A DNA stretch of 64,000 nt from Cryptomeria japonica (lineage: Eukaryota; Streptophyta; Pinopsida; Cupressales; Cupressaceae), in NCBI RefSeq assembly GCF_030272615.1, contig NC_081414.1:913457648-913521647 (forward strand), read 5' to 3'. Shown here one piece after another: positions 45,732 to 57,310 of the stretch (the first letter of the stretch is position 1; each line of letters opens with the position of its first letter). The notes beneath the pieces are model-generated. The model was not told the origin of the DNA. It saw only the letters and a list, made by a program, of their open reading frames with translations, and searched no databases. A program made the position numbers and the translations under genes.

Positions 45732-48579
45732 ATGCCTATTCCGTATTCCAGACACCGTTTCGAGCGCGTTCGGAGGTACCAGAGACTTGCAGCGTATGGA
45801 CCACCAGTAAATCAACATTTTTGACCCTCTTTTGATTTCTGATTTGGTCATTTTTAGTCGGTTTTTTATTTTTAAAACTCGGTTTTAGCGTTTTAGCGCG
45901 TCAAAGTCATAGATTAGCACATACGAAGTTTTAAGTAGCGCATCAAGTCTATTTTAGGGGTGCATCCAAAATAAAATAGGGTAGCGCATAGGAAATATAG
46001 GTTAGCGCATAGACGCAAAATAGCGCATGGGGGGAAAGATTTAGCACGTAGAGTCAGTCTAGCGCATAGGGTAAATAGATTAGCACGTAGGAAAAATAGC
46101 CTAGCGCGTGGGTAAATTTAGCGCAGCGGGAGTCTGTTTTAGCGCATCTGGAAAAATTTTTGCAAGATGAGGTGGTTTGTAAATTTGTTGTGTCGTGCTG
46201 TCATGATTTTATGGATTTGTCCAATATGAGTGCCGATATAACTTGTTTTGATTTGCGATTTTTCAAGTTATGTATAGATATCAATGTGGTGTTTTGATCA
46301 AAATATGATTTATTTACGTACCATGTTTCAAGTTCAATGTGTGAAGCCTGATTTGTGTTACAAGCTGGTATGGGTTGGAAACTTGAGTTGTGTTACAAGC
46401 TGATATGGGTGGGAAACTTGAGTTGTTTTACAAGTTTATGTGATTGTGGAGACTTGAGATGTGTTACAAGTTTTGATATGGTTTTTGATAACTTGAGTTG
46501 TTTTACAAATTGATATGAAATGATAGGATTTTGAACTTGATGTAGATGAGCAAATTGTTTCATGTTGTTGATGTGAGTTTGATTTTGATATCTTTGTTTT
46601 GATGTGGAAACTGATATTGGATTTTTTTTGCTTGTTAACAGGAGCGATTAGGTGTAATTCAGTCGCGGGAGAGATTTCTGAGACCGTGGACATTGATACC
46701 GCGGTTGACCCAGGCTGATCTGAACATCATTGAGAGATGTGGGTTGACCTCCCTTTTGGATATGCCTCGGTTCACTGTGAACCAGGGGCTACTGACAGCA
46801 TTGGCAGAGAGGTGGCATAGCAACACAAACACCTTTCATTTTGCAACCGGAGAGATGACAGTCACACCAGAGGACTGTTACAAGATCCTGCAGATTCCCG
46901 TAGTAGGTGCACTACTACCGTATGAGTAGTCGAAGGAGGGTGGGATAAAGGCACTGTGTTGTATCTTCCACGATGAGACAGTCTGTGGTTATGAGATCCC
47001 GTGGCAGGAGTTTTTAGACCTGGATTACGCACCACTGGTATCTGTACTAGCAGGGTTCATTGGTGGATTCCTTTGTCCTGATCGCAGGTCAAAGGGATTC
47101 TCTGTGGGATGGGGACTGGTATTGGAGGAGATGGTGACACAGGGGCGAAAATTTTCATGGGGATCAGCTATGTTGGCCCATCTATACAGAGGCCTACATG
47201 AGGTGGTATACCTCGGTTACGACAGTTTGTCAGCTGGCGTGACACTGTTACAGGTATGGTGCTGGGAGCACATTCCAGCGGCGAGGCCACTAGCAGATAG
47301 AGACAGGCCCATGGGGTGCACATATGCATATGGATACAGGGGTCTAGTTGTCCAGCGCAAGCTGGGCAAACTAGAGCATTGGAGGAGAGTGCTTGATGAT
47401 ATTGATATGGTCACCTGGCGACTGTATACAAGATGCGAGGTGTGGGTAGAGGACGGGCTGGAGATGCCCTTTGTTTTTATGACCAGGTACCTGATCGGGA
47501 GGACCCCGTGTGTGATAGAGAGGTTTGTGGCGACTCGAGTTTTGAGACAGTTTGGGCGCCAGCAGGCTATTCCACAGGGAGCGTGCCTATATGCACATCG
47601 GAGGCAGGATGTAGCGGATTGGTGTCCGACTATTGATAGCGCAGTGGCGGTGGAGTTTGTCGGGTTGGCAGGGCAGATATGGGATTATGCCCCAAAGATT
47701 CTGGATGCAGGCATGACCGATGAGTTTGCCAGATTGTTTGTTGCGCGGGCGGTGTCCAGGGTATCTGATCTGGAGGAGATGAGGCCAGCTTTTGATTTCG
47801 ATGATGAGGAGGGAGAGGGAGATGATGATGATGGAGAGGATGGAGGAGGAGGATGAGGGAGAGGAGTTAGAGGGAGACGGGGAGATAGAGGGAGGAGAGG
47901 AGATAGGGGTGTGGAGAGAGCGGTGAGACAGGGGGTGATAGATAGGGGGAGAGGTGGATTGGCGATTGGAGCTGGTGGAGAGGGGAGAGTGGGGGAGGTG
48001 CTAGTTGCAGTGGGGGGTGTTGATGAGGCAAGGCGACCAGCACAGAGGAGGAGGACGGATGTGCTCCCACCCCCAGCACCAAGGACAGGCAGGGTTGGAG
48101 GGGTTGCCCCTGCACAAGTATTACTACGGGTTCGGGTCCCTACACATGTTGAGGATGCACAGATCCAGACCCTACAGGTGACTGTATAGCAACTGCAGGC
48201 ACAGATTTTGACATATCAGCGGCAGATTGCATAGTTGACCACTGAGCGGGACACCGAGATAGAGCGGAGGGGGCGAGCAGAGGAGGTGGTATCCAGTATG
48301 CAGAGAGCATCGGCGGGTGGTCCGATGAGAGACACCCTAAGAGAGCTAGCATTGAGAGCTTAGGAGGCGGAGTACTATCGGTGGCACTATGAGGCTATGG
48401 TACCCAGGGACCGACGAGTACAGAGCTTTACACAGTCGAGATCTAGTCGATCTCGAAATACTGGGTCGCGGTCTGAGAGCCAAGGTGTTACAGGGCCACC
48501 GAGGCAGGACCCTCCTGGGGATCCAGGGGCGGGTACATCTAGAGCTAGACCATCTCCGTCAGGGGATAGTCATACTTGA
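45732..48579 (+). pseudogene. G2 plant mobile domain gene, two exons, antisense to gag-pol
   Basis: Exon 1 (45732-45806) encodes 25 residues including FERVRRYQRLA, matching G1 exon 1. An 835-bp phase-0 intron runs from GTAAAT (45807) to AACAG (46641). Exon 2 encodes the plant mobile domain: LLTALAERWHS, FATGEMTVTPEDCYKIL, then GFIGGFLCPD, VWCWEHIPAARP and MTRYLIGRTPCVIERF. An Asp/Glu-rich stretch (47790-47850), an Arg/Gly-rich basic part, a coiled coil (about 48140-48300) and a Ser/Arg/Pro tail follow. Only TAG 46927, TGA 47854, TAG 48187, TAG 48232 and TAG 48361 interrupt the frame. Repaired by eye it would be about 670 residues. Function in the element is unknown; a nuclear regulatory role is a guess from the family. 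Confidence 0.88.
45894..46150 (+). repeat. G2 word array A, inside the PMD intron
   Basis: Twelve copies of TAGCGC(A/G)T or TAGCAC(A/G)T begin at 45894, 45915, 45936, 45982, 46003, 46021, 46042, 46060, 46081, 46102, 46119 and 46140. Most steps are 21 bp, some 17-18, one 46. Spacers vary. The reverse complement forms arrays B and C. Confidence 0.9.
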
Positions 48580-49884
48580 GAGACGTGGTCTCTATTGTAT
48601 TTTTTATCATTGTTATTCTTTGTACTGGACACAGTGTTGATACATTTTGTACCTTTTGATCATTTTTGAGATATATATATATATATATATATACGGCACC
48701 ATTTTCTTTGATCATGTGGTGTGTTTATATGGATGCATGTTATGTGGGTTATTTCTTCATGATGATGCAATGTTTTAAATGTATGATATAATGTATGATG
48801 CAGGATGTATGCTTTTATATGCTGTGAGATGTATTTTGAAAATGAGATGTATGATAATGATATGCAACTAAATGTAAGATGATATGCAACTAATTGTAAG
48901 ATGATATGCAACTATGTTTTTGGTAGCATCCTCATTCTGTATTTGCCATCCGATATAGCCATTTGTTTGCTTTCTTTGTAGATATCATCATTGAGCATTG
49001 ATTTGTTTTAGGAAATGTTGAAAATTTATACAAGCATAATGGTATAATTGAACCATAATGACCTGAGAAAAATTTACATGATGTTTGATTTTGCAAGGTA
49101 GCACAAGCATCAAGGTATAATTGAACCAGGACGACCTGAGTGCGTATTGCGTAAACAGACAAGATTGAATCATTTGTATGCGTGAAGTGGAATCAGGCCT
49201 TCAGTGATATTCGATGTATCACGTCTCAAGGCAAGTATTCACACAATACAAGTGATCGCCTCCCAGACAGAAGACTAAGAAAATATTGGAAGTGCCTCAT
49301 GATCTCTAGCTTTGAAGCATTTAGTGAGACAAGGAAGAGAATCCAATAATTCAAAAAGTTCAAAATGCAAAACTAGTTAAGATTTTTATGCGATAATGCA
49401 ACATTTAATACTTCAGAAAATCATCCATCCTTGGTATTTCTTGTGAATTGTTTTGTTTTGTTTTGCGATGAAGCGTAGTTTTGGTTGTTGGATGTCATAT
49501 TTTTTTTAGTTTTGCAAATAGCTTTGATGTCTTGAATGTTTGCACTATTTAGACGATTTGAATGCCCCTAGCTGAGTGTGCCTCTTGATGTGAATATGTA
49601 CAGTGATTTCCAAGCCATGGTGGATTGTGGTAAGAGTATATATATGGATAACCAGGATAGTGACTACGCTAAGTATGTCCTGAATGGATATGTGCTAAGT
49701 GTCGAGCGATGGCCGATAGTGTTTGTACGGATAAAATGGTATGGAGCTGGATAGAGGAGTCATTCTTTCACAAGAGCGCCCGTTTACTAGGTTTTCACCA
49801 TTTGTTTTTATTGTACTTTGTTTTTTCTTTTTTTTCTGGATTTTTTGTTTTGCTTGTTTTGGCTTTTTCCGTGCACTAGGCTAC
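48580..49884. other. G2 region between the two genes
   Basis: No gene seen. An AT microsatellite lies at 48671-48693 and GATGATATGCAACTA is repeated near 48855, 48878 and 48900. A GTATAATTGAACCA(G/T)... unit occurs twice (about 49042 and 49111). GGTTTTCACC at 49790-49799 marks the end of gag-pol as in G1. Confidence 0.6.
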
Positions 49885-51162
49885 TTAAGTGTAGTATTTC
49901 TTCAAATGGATGTTGTTAGTTGGTTCGTCGAGCACATCTCCTTCTGAAGTTGTTAGCTGATAGGCACCTGATCCATAGACTGATATGATAACATAGGGAC
50001 CCAACCAGTTAGGTTCAAATTTCCCTTTCTTTTCTCGATCTTGCTGATTTCTTGGATTTTCTTTGAGGACTAGGTCACCAACTTTGAAGTTGCGGGGAAT
50101 GACCTTGTGATTGTAGCTCCTGCACATGCGTTGCTGATATGCTTTGAGATGAGTATAAGCATGCTGACGTCTTTCATCTAATAGTTCAAGTTCTTGCAGT
50201 CGGTTAACTCGATACTCTTCATCTGGGATTAAGCCTTTCAAAGAGACTCTGAGAGATGGGATTTCTACTTCCAGGGGTAAAATGGCTTCTGATCCATATA
50301 CCAATGAGTATGGTGTTGCTCCTATAGGTGTGTGGATGCTGGTTCTGTATGCCCAAAGTGCTGGATTGAGTTGTACGTGCCAATCTTTGCCTGCATCATT
50401 CACTGTTTTCTTGAGGATTTTCAGTATTGTCTTGTTAGACGCTTCCGCTTGACCATTTCCCTGTGGGTAGTATGGTGTAGAGAACCTATGTTGGATTTTG
50501 ATTTTTTCACATAGTTCTTGGATATCTTGATTTTTGAAAGGCCGTCCATTATCTGTGATGACTGAACTTGGAATTCCATATCTGCAAATCAGATAATTGA
50601 GGATAAAAGAGGCAATTTGTTTCCCAGTCACTGTGGTCATGGGAACTGCTTCAATCCATTTGGTAAAGTATTTTGTTGCTGTTATAATGAACTTGTGTCC
50701 ATTTGAAGATGAAGGATGAATTTTACCCACTAAGTCAAGTCCCCACTAACAAAAAGGCCAGGATGTTGTAAATGGCTGCAGTTCCTGTGCTGGTGCATGT
50801 ATCAGATTACCATGGATCTGGCATTTAGGACATTTGTTAGCGAAGTGATATGAGTCTTTTTCCATTGTAGGCCAGTAGTATCCCATCCTTAGAAGCTTTT
50901 TAGAAAGAGTAGTACCACTTGAATGTGTGCCACAAATACCTTCGTGAAGCTCGTGTAAAGCGAAATCGGAATCATTACGATCAAGGTAATGAAGAAGAGT
51001 ACCATCTAGACCTCGACGATACAAAGTATCAGCGGTAAGGGTGTAACGGGCAGCTTGTCGAATAAAGTTATGTTTTTGGTTACGGGATTGGTCAATTGGT
51101 ATGATATTGTGCTTGAGGTAGTTGTATATCGGTCCATATAACGGAGAATTTGAACCAGTCAA
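49885..51162 (-). pseudogene. pol: G2 integrase
   Basis: Zinc-binding end (GYYWPTMEKDSYHF, CPKCQIHGNLIHAPAQE), catalytic Asp (in the W-G-L-D motif after the stop), Asp (VITDNGRPFKNQD) and Glu (NGQAEASNKT) are all present. The C-terminal domain (FKVGDLVLKENP, EPNWLGPYVIISVYGSGAYQL) follows. Only one stop breaks it, a TAG at 50746 in W-P-F-C-*-W, where G1 keeps CAG. The frame differs from the RNase H upstream, so a one- or two-base indel lies near 51165-51215. Confidence 0.9.
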
Positions 51163-51215
51163 GGCATAGATAACCTGGGATTCAGAGTGGTCATAGGCGG
51201 GGGAGAACAGTTGCT

Positions 51216-52118
51216 CTACCAGAAACTCGTAACGACTCTGCTGCTCTGGAATTGTAATAGTGAAGTGATAGTAGCCATTGCATCGGCTGCTTTATTGTTT
51301 AACCTTGGTATTTGTTCGAAGGTGATGTACACAAAATACTGTTTGAAGTCATCCACCATTCGCTTGTAGGGTAGTAGCTTGTCATTCTTTGTCTGATAGC
51401 TGTTGTTGATTTGATGGATGACCAGTTGCGAGTCCACATAGACTTTTAACTCTGTGATTTTCCATTCTACTGCCATTTTGATACCTATAACCAATGCCTC
51501 ATATTCAACCACATTATTTGTGCAGGGAAACATAAGCCTATATGATCTTGGTATGGTGTTTCCTTTAGGAGTGATGAATAGAATGCCAGCACCTGAACCA
51601 TGTTGTGTATAGGATCCGTCAAAGTATAGGGTCCATTGTTTAGTAGAAAGAGCAAGAACGTCCCTGTCTGGAAATTCAATCTCCATGGTGTGTTTGCCTG
51701 GTAGTGGTGCTTCAGCCAACTGATCTGCAATTGCTTGTCCTTTGATTGCTCGTCTTTCTGTGTATTGGATGTCAAATTCACTGAGAATCATGACCCATTT
51801 AGCCAATCGGCCTATAAGAGCTGCTTTACTGAGTAGATATTTGAGAGGATCAATTTTTGCGACTAGCTTAATGGTGTGTGCTAGTATATAATGTCGGAAC
51901 TTCTGAGATGCGAAGACCACTGTTAGGCAAGCCTTTTCAATGAAAGTATAGTTGAGTTCATAGCCATTCAATGTCCTACTGATATAATATATGGCGCGTT
52001 CCTTCCCTTGTTGATCTTCTTGTGTCAATAGTGCCCCCAACGATATATCTGTTGTTGAGATATATAGGATAAGAGGCTTTCCTACAACTAGTGGTACTAG
52101 AACTGGTGGATTCATCAC
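51216..52118 (-). pseudogene. pol: G2 RNase H and second RNase H
   Basis: 300 uninterrupted codons. The first RNase H (LILYISTTDISLGALLTQED, AIYYISRTLNGYELNYTFIE) ends in AIKGQAIADQLAEAP. The archaeal-type second RNase H follows: WTLYFDGSYTQHGSGAGIL, NNVVEYEALVIGIKMA, VYVDSQLVIHQIN and NNKAADAMATI. This is the cleanest evidence in the window for the Tat group. It is separated from RT by one TAG at 52119 in the same frame. Confidence 0.92.
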
Positions 52119-52121
52119 GTA

Positions 52122-53024
52122 CTATTTGATTTGGTAAAAAGATTCCGCACACTTGGTCTCCCATTTGAATGGTAAATTTTTGTGTAGTAAATGGTTAAAT
52201 GGTAGACTTTTATCTGCTAGCTGAGCGATGAATCGCCTGATTGATTGAAGTCGTCCTTGTAGAGATCTGAGTTGACTGATATTCTTTGGTGGTGGCATGT
52301 CCATAATGGCTTGTACCTTTGCTGGATCTACTTCAATACCTTTAGCTAAGACAATGTAGCCTAGTAATTTGCCTGATGTAACCCCGAAGACACACTTCTT
52401 AGGGTTAAGGCGGACGTGGAATTTCTCCAATCGATCAAATATCTTTTTTAGGATGCTGAGATGTTCCGCTCTGGTAAAGGATTTAGCGAGTAAATCATCC
52501 ACATAGTCTTCCATAAATGTGTGCATCATGTCATGAAATATTGTTGTCATTACTCTTTGATAAGTGGCCCCTACATTCTTTAAGCCAAAAGGCATAACAT
52601 TCCAACAATACGTTCCCCAAGGACAGGTGAACGTGATTTTATCTTGATCTTCTGGAGCTATTTTGATTTGATTATAGCCTGAGAAACCGTCCATTAGTGA
52701 AAGCATTGCATGGCCTGCTGTGAGATCTACAATTATGTCGATACTGGGCAGAGGAAAGTCATCTTTTGGACAAGCTTTGTTGACGTCTCTGAAGTCAGTG
52801 CATATTCTGATACTACAATCTGGTTTTGATACTGGAACAATGTTGGAAATCCATTCTGCATAATCAATGGGTCGGATGAGTCCGACATCTAATAGTTTCT
52901 TTAGTTCAGTTTTGACCATGAGTGCCACCTGTGGATTCATATTTCGTAGCTTTTGCTTGACTGGTTTAACTCCTGAAGAGATGGACAAATGATGCATGAT
53001 TAAGTGTGGATCCACCCCGGGCAT
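52122..53024 (-). pseudogene. pol: G2 reverse transcriptase
   Basis: 300 uninterrupted codons with IRICTDFRDVNKACPKDDFP, MLSLMDGFSGYNQIKIAPED, MPFGLKNVGATYQRVMT and intact YVDD (MEDYVDDLLAKS, near 52490-52505). The frame is open at its upstream end to about 53040 (WSYADMPGVDP), where it meets an LTR fragment. No protease precedes it. Confidence 0.92.
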
Positions 53025-53043
53025 ATCAGCATATGACCAAAAA

Positions 53044-53541
53044 TGTATGCGGGAAAAGTGGGTCGATAGAACTCAAAATATGAAAAACGGAGTTCTATGG
53101 AGCCTTGCTCACACACCCATATGACTTCTTGGTGCAAGCTATAGAGTAATGAAGTATCACTCAGCTTCCCAAGGTGGATCCCATGGTTCTCTATCTTACA
53201 CGGTCCTTCAAACCAATGTTTTTTCTCTCAGATCACTGAGCAAAATGGTTTAGGGATGGCAAATGCAAGAACGAGGGATGCTTTTTGTTGGTTTTAATAT
53301 GAGATGCATCCTAAGCTATGCATGATTCTAGAAATGCAATAAACCAACTATAAGATGACAAGGTTAGTAAACAAACTATCCTAGCATACTATATTAGTTC
53401 ATGATTTAAGCTAAATGATAAGGAACATACTCTAAACATGCATATTTAGATTAATTCCTATTGAAAAGAGAGGCTAAAATGATGAGCATATATGAAATAA
53501 AAGCTTGAATGTATTTGAGCATAAGTATGATACTACAAACT
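53044..53541 (-). repeat. partial G2 LTR inside G2, replacing protease and linker
   Basis: Matches about the first 500 plus-strand bases of the G2 LTR (TGTATGCGGGAAAAGTGGG onward). It lies between gag (ends 53533) and RT. Left of it CCAAAAATG corresponds to CCAGAAATG at the true LTR/primer-site joint (58631-58639), so homology extends past the LTR end to the TGG of the primer site. It is more diverged than the terminal LTRs. Confidence 0.85.
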
Positions 53542-55497
53542 TGTGTGATCTTTAGCTGATATGTGATTTATGGTGTTGTTGTAGATATGGTTGACACGAC
53601 CTCTGCATGTATTATCCGAGGTTGAAGCTCCATCTTTGTAATTTGGAAGAGGATTTTTAAAGGCTCCATGATCGCCATTTGTTTTGAGACCATCTATTGT
53701 TAAGTCACCTCGATCAATCAAATCTTGCACCACGTGTTTTAACCTCATGCAATCGTTCGTCTGATGACCCTTGTTACGATGGTAATCACAATAGTGTGAA
53801 TCATTCCACCAAGGTGGTTTGATTTGGGGTTCATAGTTGCTGATTGGAGGCAAAGAAAGAATCTTGTGTGCCAAAAGTTCTTTGAATGTTGATTCTAGTG
53901 ATTTCCCCAGTGGTGTGAAGATACGCTTTTGGAAATTGTTTGTGTTGTGTGAATTGTTGTTAGGTCCTAGATTCATGTTTTTGTTTTGAGTATCATTGGT
54001 GTTGTTTGTGTTGAGTTGTCCTTGATCGGTGTTTGGTGCATATGTGTGAGCATTTGGATTACCATTCTTAGGATTTTTCATGTTTTGAGGATTTTCGGAT
54101 AATGCGAGCACTGGTTGCTTAGATTTGGGATTATATGATTCATTGTTGCCTTCGTTTTTGTTTCGAGTCCAAAATAGAGATTTGTCAAGGTTGGTGTTGT
54201 TCTGGTTATTGTAGTTTGATGAGTTTGTTCCTTCCTTGTAAAATTTGAGTGTTCCCTTTTTGACACATGCTTCCTCTACTTGAATGACATTCTCAATTAA
54301 TTTAGCGAAAGATGGTATGCATTGAAGTTTTAGTCTGTAACTCATTTCACTATTCAAGTTATCGATGAAGATTTCCATTTTCTCCTTTTCGGGAATATCT
54401 CGAGGATATCTGGATACCATACGTCGCCAGCGTTGAAGGAATATCATGAATGTTTCATTGTTCTTTTGTTTGGTGTTGCAAACATCTAGCATGCTAATGG
54501 CATGTTGGATGCTATAGGAATATTGGGTTATGAATTTGTTAACCAATTCATCAAATGATCTGACAGGTGGTGTAATTTTGGATAACCATTCCATGGTTTG
54601 CCCTCCCAAGCTTCTTGGGAATAACCTCATCAAATAGGTGTCATCATGAGAAAATTCAAGGCTCATGGTGCAAAATTCTCGAACATGATCTCGGGGATCA
54701 CTTTTCCCATCATATTTATCAAATTTGGGAACGTCTGAGTTGGGAGGAAAAGGCACCATGTTCAATCTTCTGTCAAATGGATAAGGACAGATTTCCTTTA
54801 AAGAGTACCGCACTGTTGTACCTTATTGCATATCCTGTATTTGCCTTTGCAACATTTGCATTTGTTGAGTAAGGGCAGCCAAAGGTATATTGTCTTGTCG
54901 AGGGAAAAGTTCTTCCCTTGTATTTGTTCTCAGCTGAAAAGGTGTGGTAAATGGTATATTTTGCTCTGGTGTTTCTAGTTCGGGTATACGCATTTCTGGT
55001 ATGCATTGTTCTGGAATGTGTTGCTTAGGTATGTGTTGTTCAAAGTTACGGGTTTCTTCTTCTCTTTGTTGTTCTTGATATGCATATTGTCGAGATCCAG
55101 TTTTAAAGATGTTTGAGTCTAAATCTTCGGGAAGTTTAACGCCTTTACTTGTAAGCATGAGCAGATATTTTTCTTTTTCATTTTCCATGAGTCTTTCTAC
55201 AAGCTTTTGGAATGAAGGGTTTTCCTGACATTCTTGAAGAAGTGCTTCAGAAATTTCAGGTTCTTCTAAGGGTGGAACTTTAAAAGGATTTGACAATCTT
55301 TGATTCATATTAGACTCAGCGTGTGTCTCGCTTTGTTGGTTTCTTTGAGAGCGAGTAACAGGCATTTTAGTAGAAACTTTCAGTGATGAAAGGGACAAAA
55401 GCCTCATTGATATGTTGCTCGGGGGTGGGTGGTTCTGGTCGAGATGTGTTATAAGTGATACACTGGTCGAGCAAGAATGTTGGATTGATTTTTCCAC
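53533..55497 (-). pseudogene. gag: G2 gag
   Basis: One frame with a single stop, TAA at 54820. The likely start is the ATG of MPVTRSQRNQQ (about 55365), although the frame opens at 55497. An IPE/IPK-rich repeat (QHIPKQHIPEQCIPEMRIPE, about 54975-55040) precedes a Gln/Met-rich coiled segment. The gag domain follows (YLMRLFPRSLGGQTMEWLSK, FMIFLQRWRRMVSRYP), then an Asn-rich region and the CDYHRNKGHQTNDC knuckle (CX2HX4HX4C). It ends soon after HISAKDH at the LTR fragment. Confidence 0.9.
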
Positions 55498-56220
55498 CGC
55501 GGTTTATGATTTGATTAAAAGCAGACTTTTGACAGTAGGCTCTTGTCTTCAAGGGTTCTTTGTCAAATTCGTTGGATTTGTTTTGGATATAACGTTTGAC
55601 GTGATGAAGGAATACCCGATGAGATTTGAAGAGTTGACGATTGATGTATAAGAACTTGTTTCTTTTGATGAATTTGGAAAAACTAGGTTGTTGTTTCTTT
55701 AACGTGATGTTACGATAAAGGTTCTTTCTTCTCAGAATATGAGGATTAGTCATGTATGAGTGATCAATGGTTTCCTTTGATTTGTTTGGATTCAGTTGAT
55801 CTTGTTTGAAAATTTTCAAATCTTACTCTATCAAAGTGAAGGTTTAGATGCCCCTTCATGACAAAGTGTGTCAAATGATATGGATAAAAGCCTCCCGATA
55901 TGGAGACTGGATTTGACAACTTGAAAATTTTAAACAAGTGTTTTTGTGAGATAAAATCCGTAAGATGGTAAAGGATTTTGTTGATACTAATGATGAGGTT
56001 TCCAGATTATGATAAGATAGACATGTTTTATCATGTGATTCGTTTAGGATTTTACAACGTTTGTTTTGACACAAATTAGCTTAAGAAATAGTCTTAACGG
56101 TTTGTTTTCGCTACTCTTATTTGATGAAAAATTATGTTTGATGGAGAAGGCTTCTAAAAATGTTTTTCAAAATTTTTAAAATTCCTCACTGTTTTCCCCT
56201 TTGTTTTTGTGTTTTGGATC

Positions 56221-56593
56221 ACGCGCTAAAACAGAGACTATATGCGCTACAGAAATTACTCCACGCACTAAAATAACGACCACACGCGCTAGGCTGCCCC
56301 CAAACACGCGCTAAAGTTTTAAATGTTCAAATTTGTTTTCTATTTGTTTTGAAAAATCTATGCGCTACCCTGGGCCTACAAGGCACTAACCTATGAACCT
56401 GATGCGTTAATGTTTAGCTTCCACGCGCTAAGCTGATGTTTCCACGCGCTAAACTGTTTCTTTGATGCACTAAATGTTTTCACACTATTTTGCCTTGAGA
56501 TGAAACGCTATTATTTGGAACCGACGCGCTAATTTGATGTTTGGATGTGCTAACAGAAAGTCCGCATGCACTAAGAGTTGCTCTTATGCGCTA
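56221..56593 (-). repeat. G2 word array B in the gag-pol leader
   Basis: Plus-strand A(C/T)GCGCTA or one-step variants begin at 56221, 56242, 56263, 56284 and 56305; 56360, 56381, 56402, 56423, 56444 and 56465; 56503 (decayed), 56524, 56545, 56566 and 56586. Steps inside groups are 21 bp (one 20). The 13-base spacers are not conserved. Confidence 0.93.
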
Positions 56594-56869
56594 AACTACC
56601 GTGATTTTTCTTTTGGTTGATTTTTTTGCAAATTTTGAATTTTTGTCGTGAATTTTTCAAGTTTGATGGATGATTTCTGAAGTAGTAAATGCAAGCACGG
56701 CACAAAAGGTACAACCATTTTGCCTAATCTAACAAAAAGTGTATGTTCTGCGAGGATGTGTTCAAATCTCCAATGTTTTAACAGGTTTTGATACGAATAA
56801 TACACTTCAGAAAGACTCTTTAGTGAAGGGTCATAAATAACATTATAGCCCACTAGTCTCGATACTCCG

Positions 56870-57310
56870 TCAGCTCAAACAGCCGTGTCACCCCCTAGAG
56901 GGCGCCCATTTTTTTGCCTTTTGCTAGAAATTAACCCAAAGTGAATCGCTTCACAGTTGAGTAGTTATCTTGGGAGATATATGGTGAGTAATCTTAGGGG
57001 TGGATTCTTCCCCACCCTTGCACTATGATGTTATAAATGTCTGGTTACTGACTCGGTTCAAAGCTTCTATTTCTATAGTTCGTAATCAGGCTTCCCATTC
57101 GGCCGTCAGTGATAAACTCCCTCAAGAGGCTTCCCAACCTTTAGAACAAAGGCTTTACATATCTCAAGGATACTGGGGGAAGGCTAATCGCTGCGCGCAA
57201 CCGTTGAAAGGACTTTCGTCACTTTCCACGTTTGATTATAGTGGGTTGGAATTCTTCACGTCAAAGTCATTCCCCACTTAGGTCGTTCCCTTCACACCAG
57301 CCATAAACGG
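56870..57310. other. G2 leader block between arrays B and C
   Basis: Higher GC than its flanks. Placement matches the block at 35101-35440 in G1. No domain, and no clear similarity to G1 by eye. Confidence 0.4.

Noticed and set aside
48671-48693. AT microsatellite as a functional site
   Set aside because: Simple dinucleotide repeat; a comparable short AT run in G1 is not conserved in length or context.
55367-55819. 150-codon minus-strand frame upstream of G2 gag
   Set aside because: Overlaps the gag start in another frame, is Lys/Asn-rich by base composition and has no G1 counterpart; left as leader.
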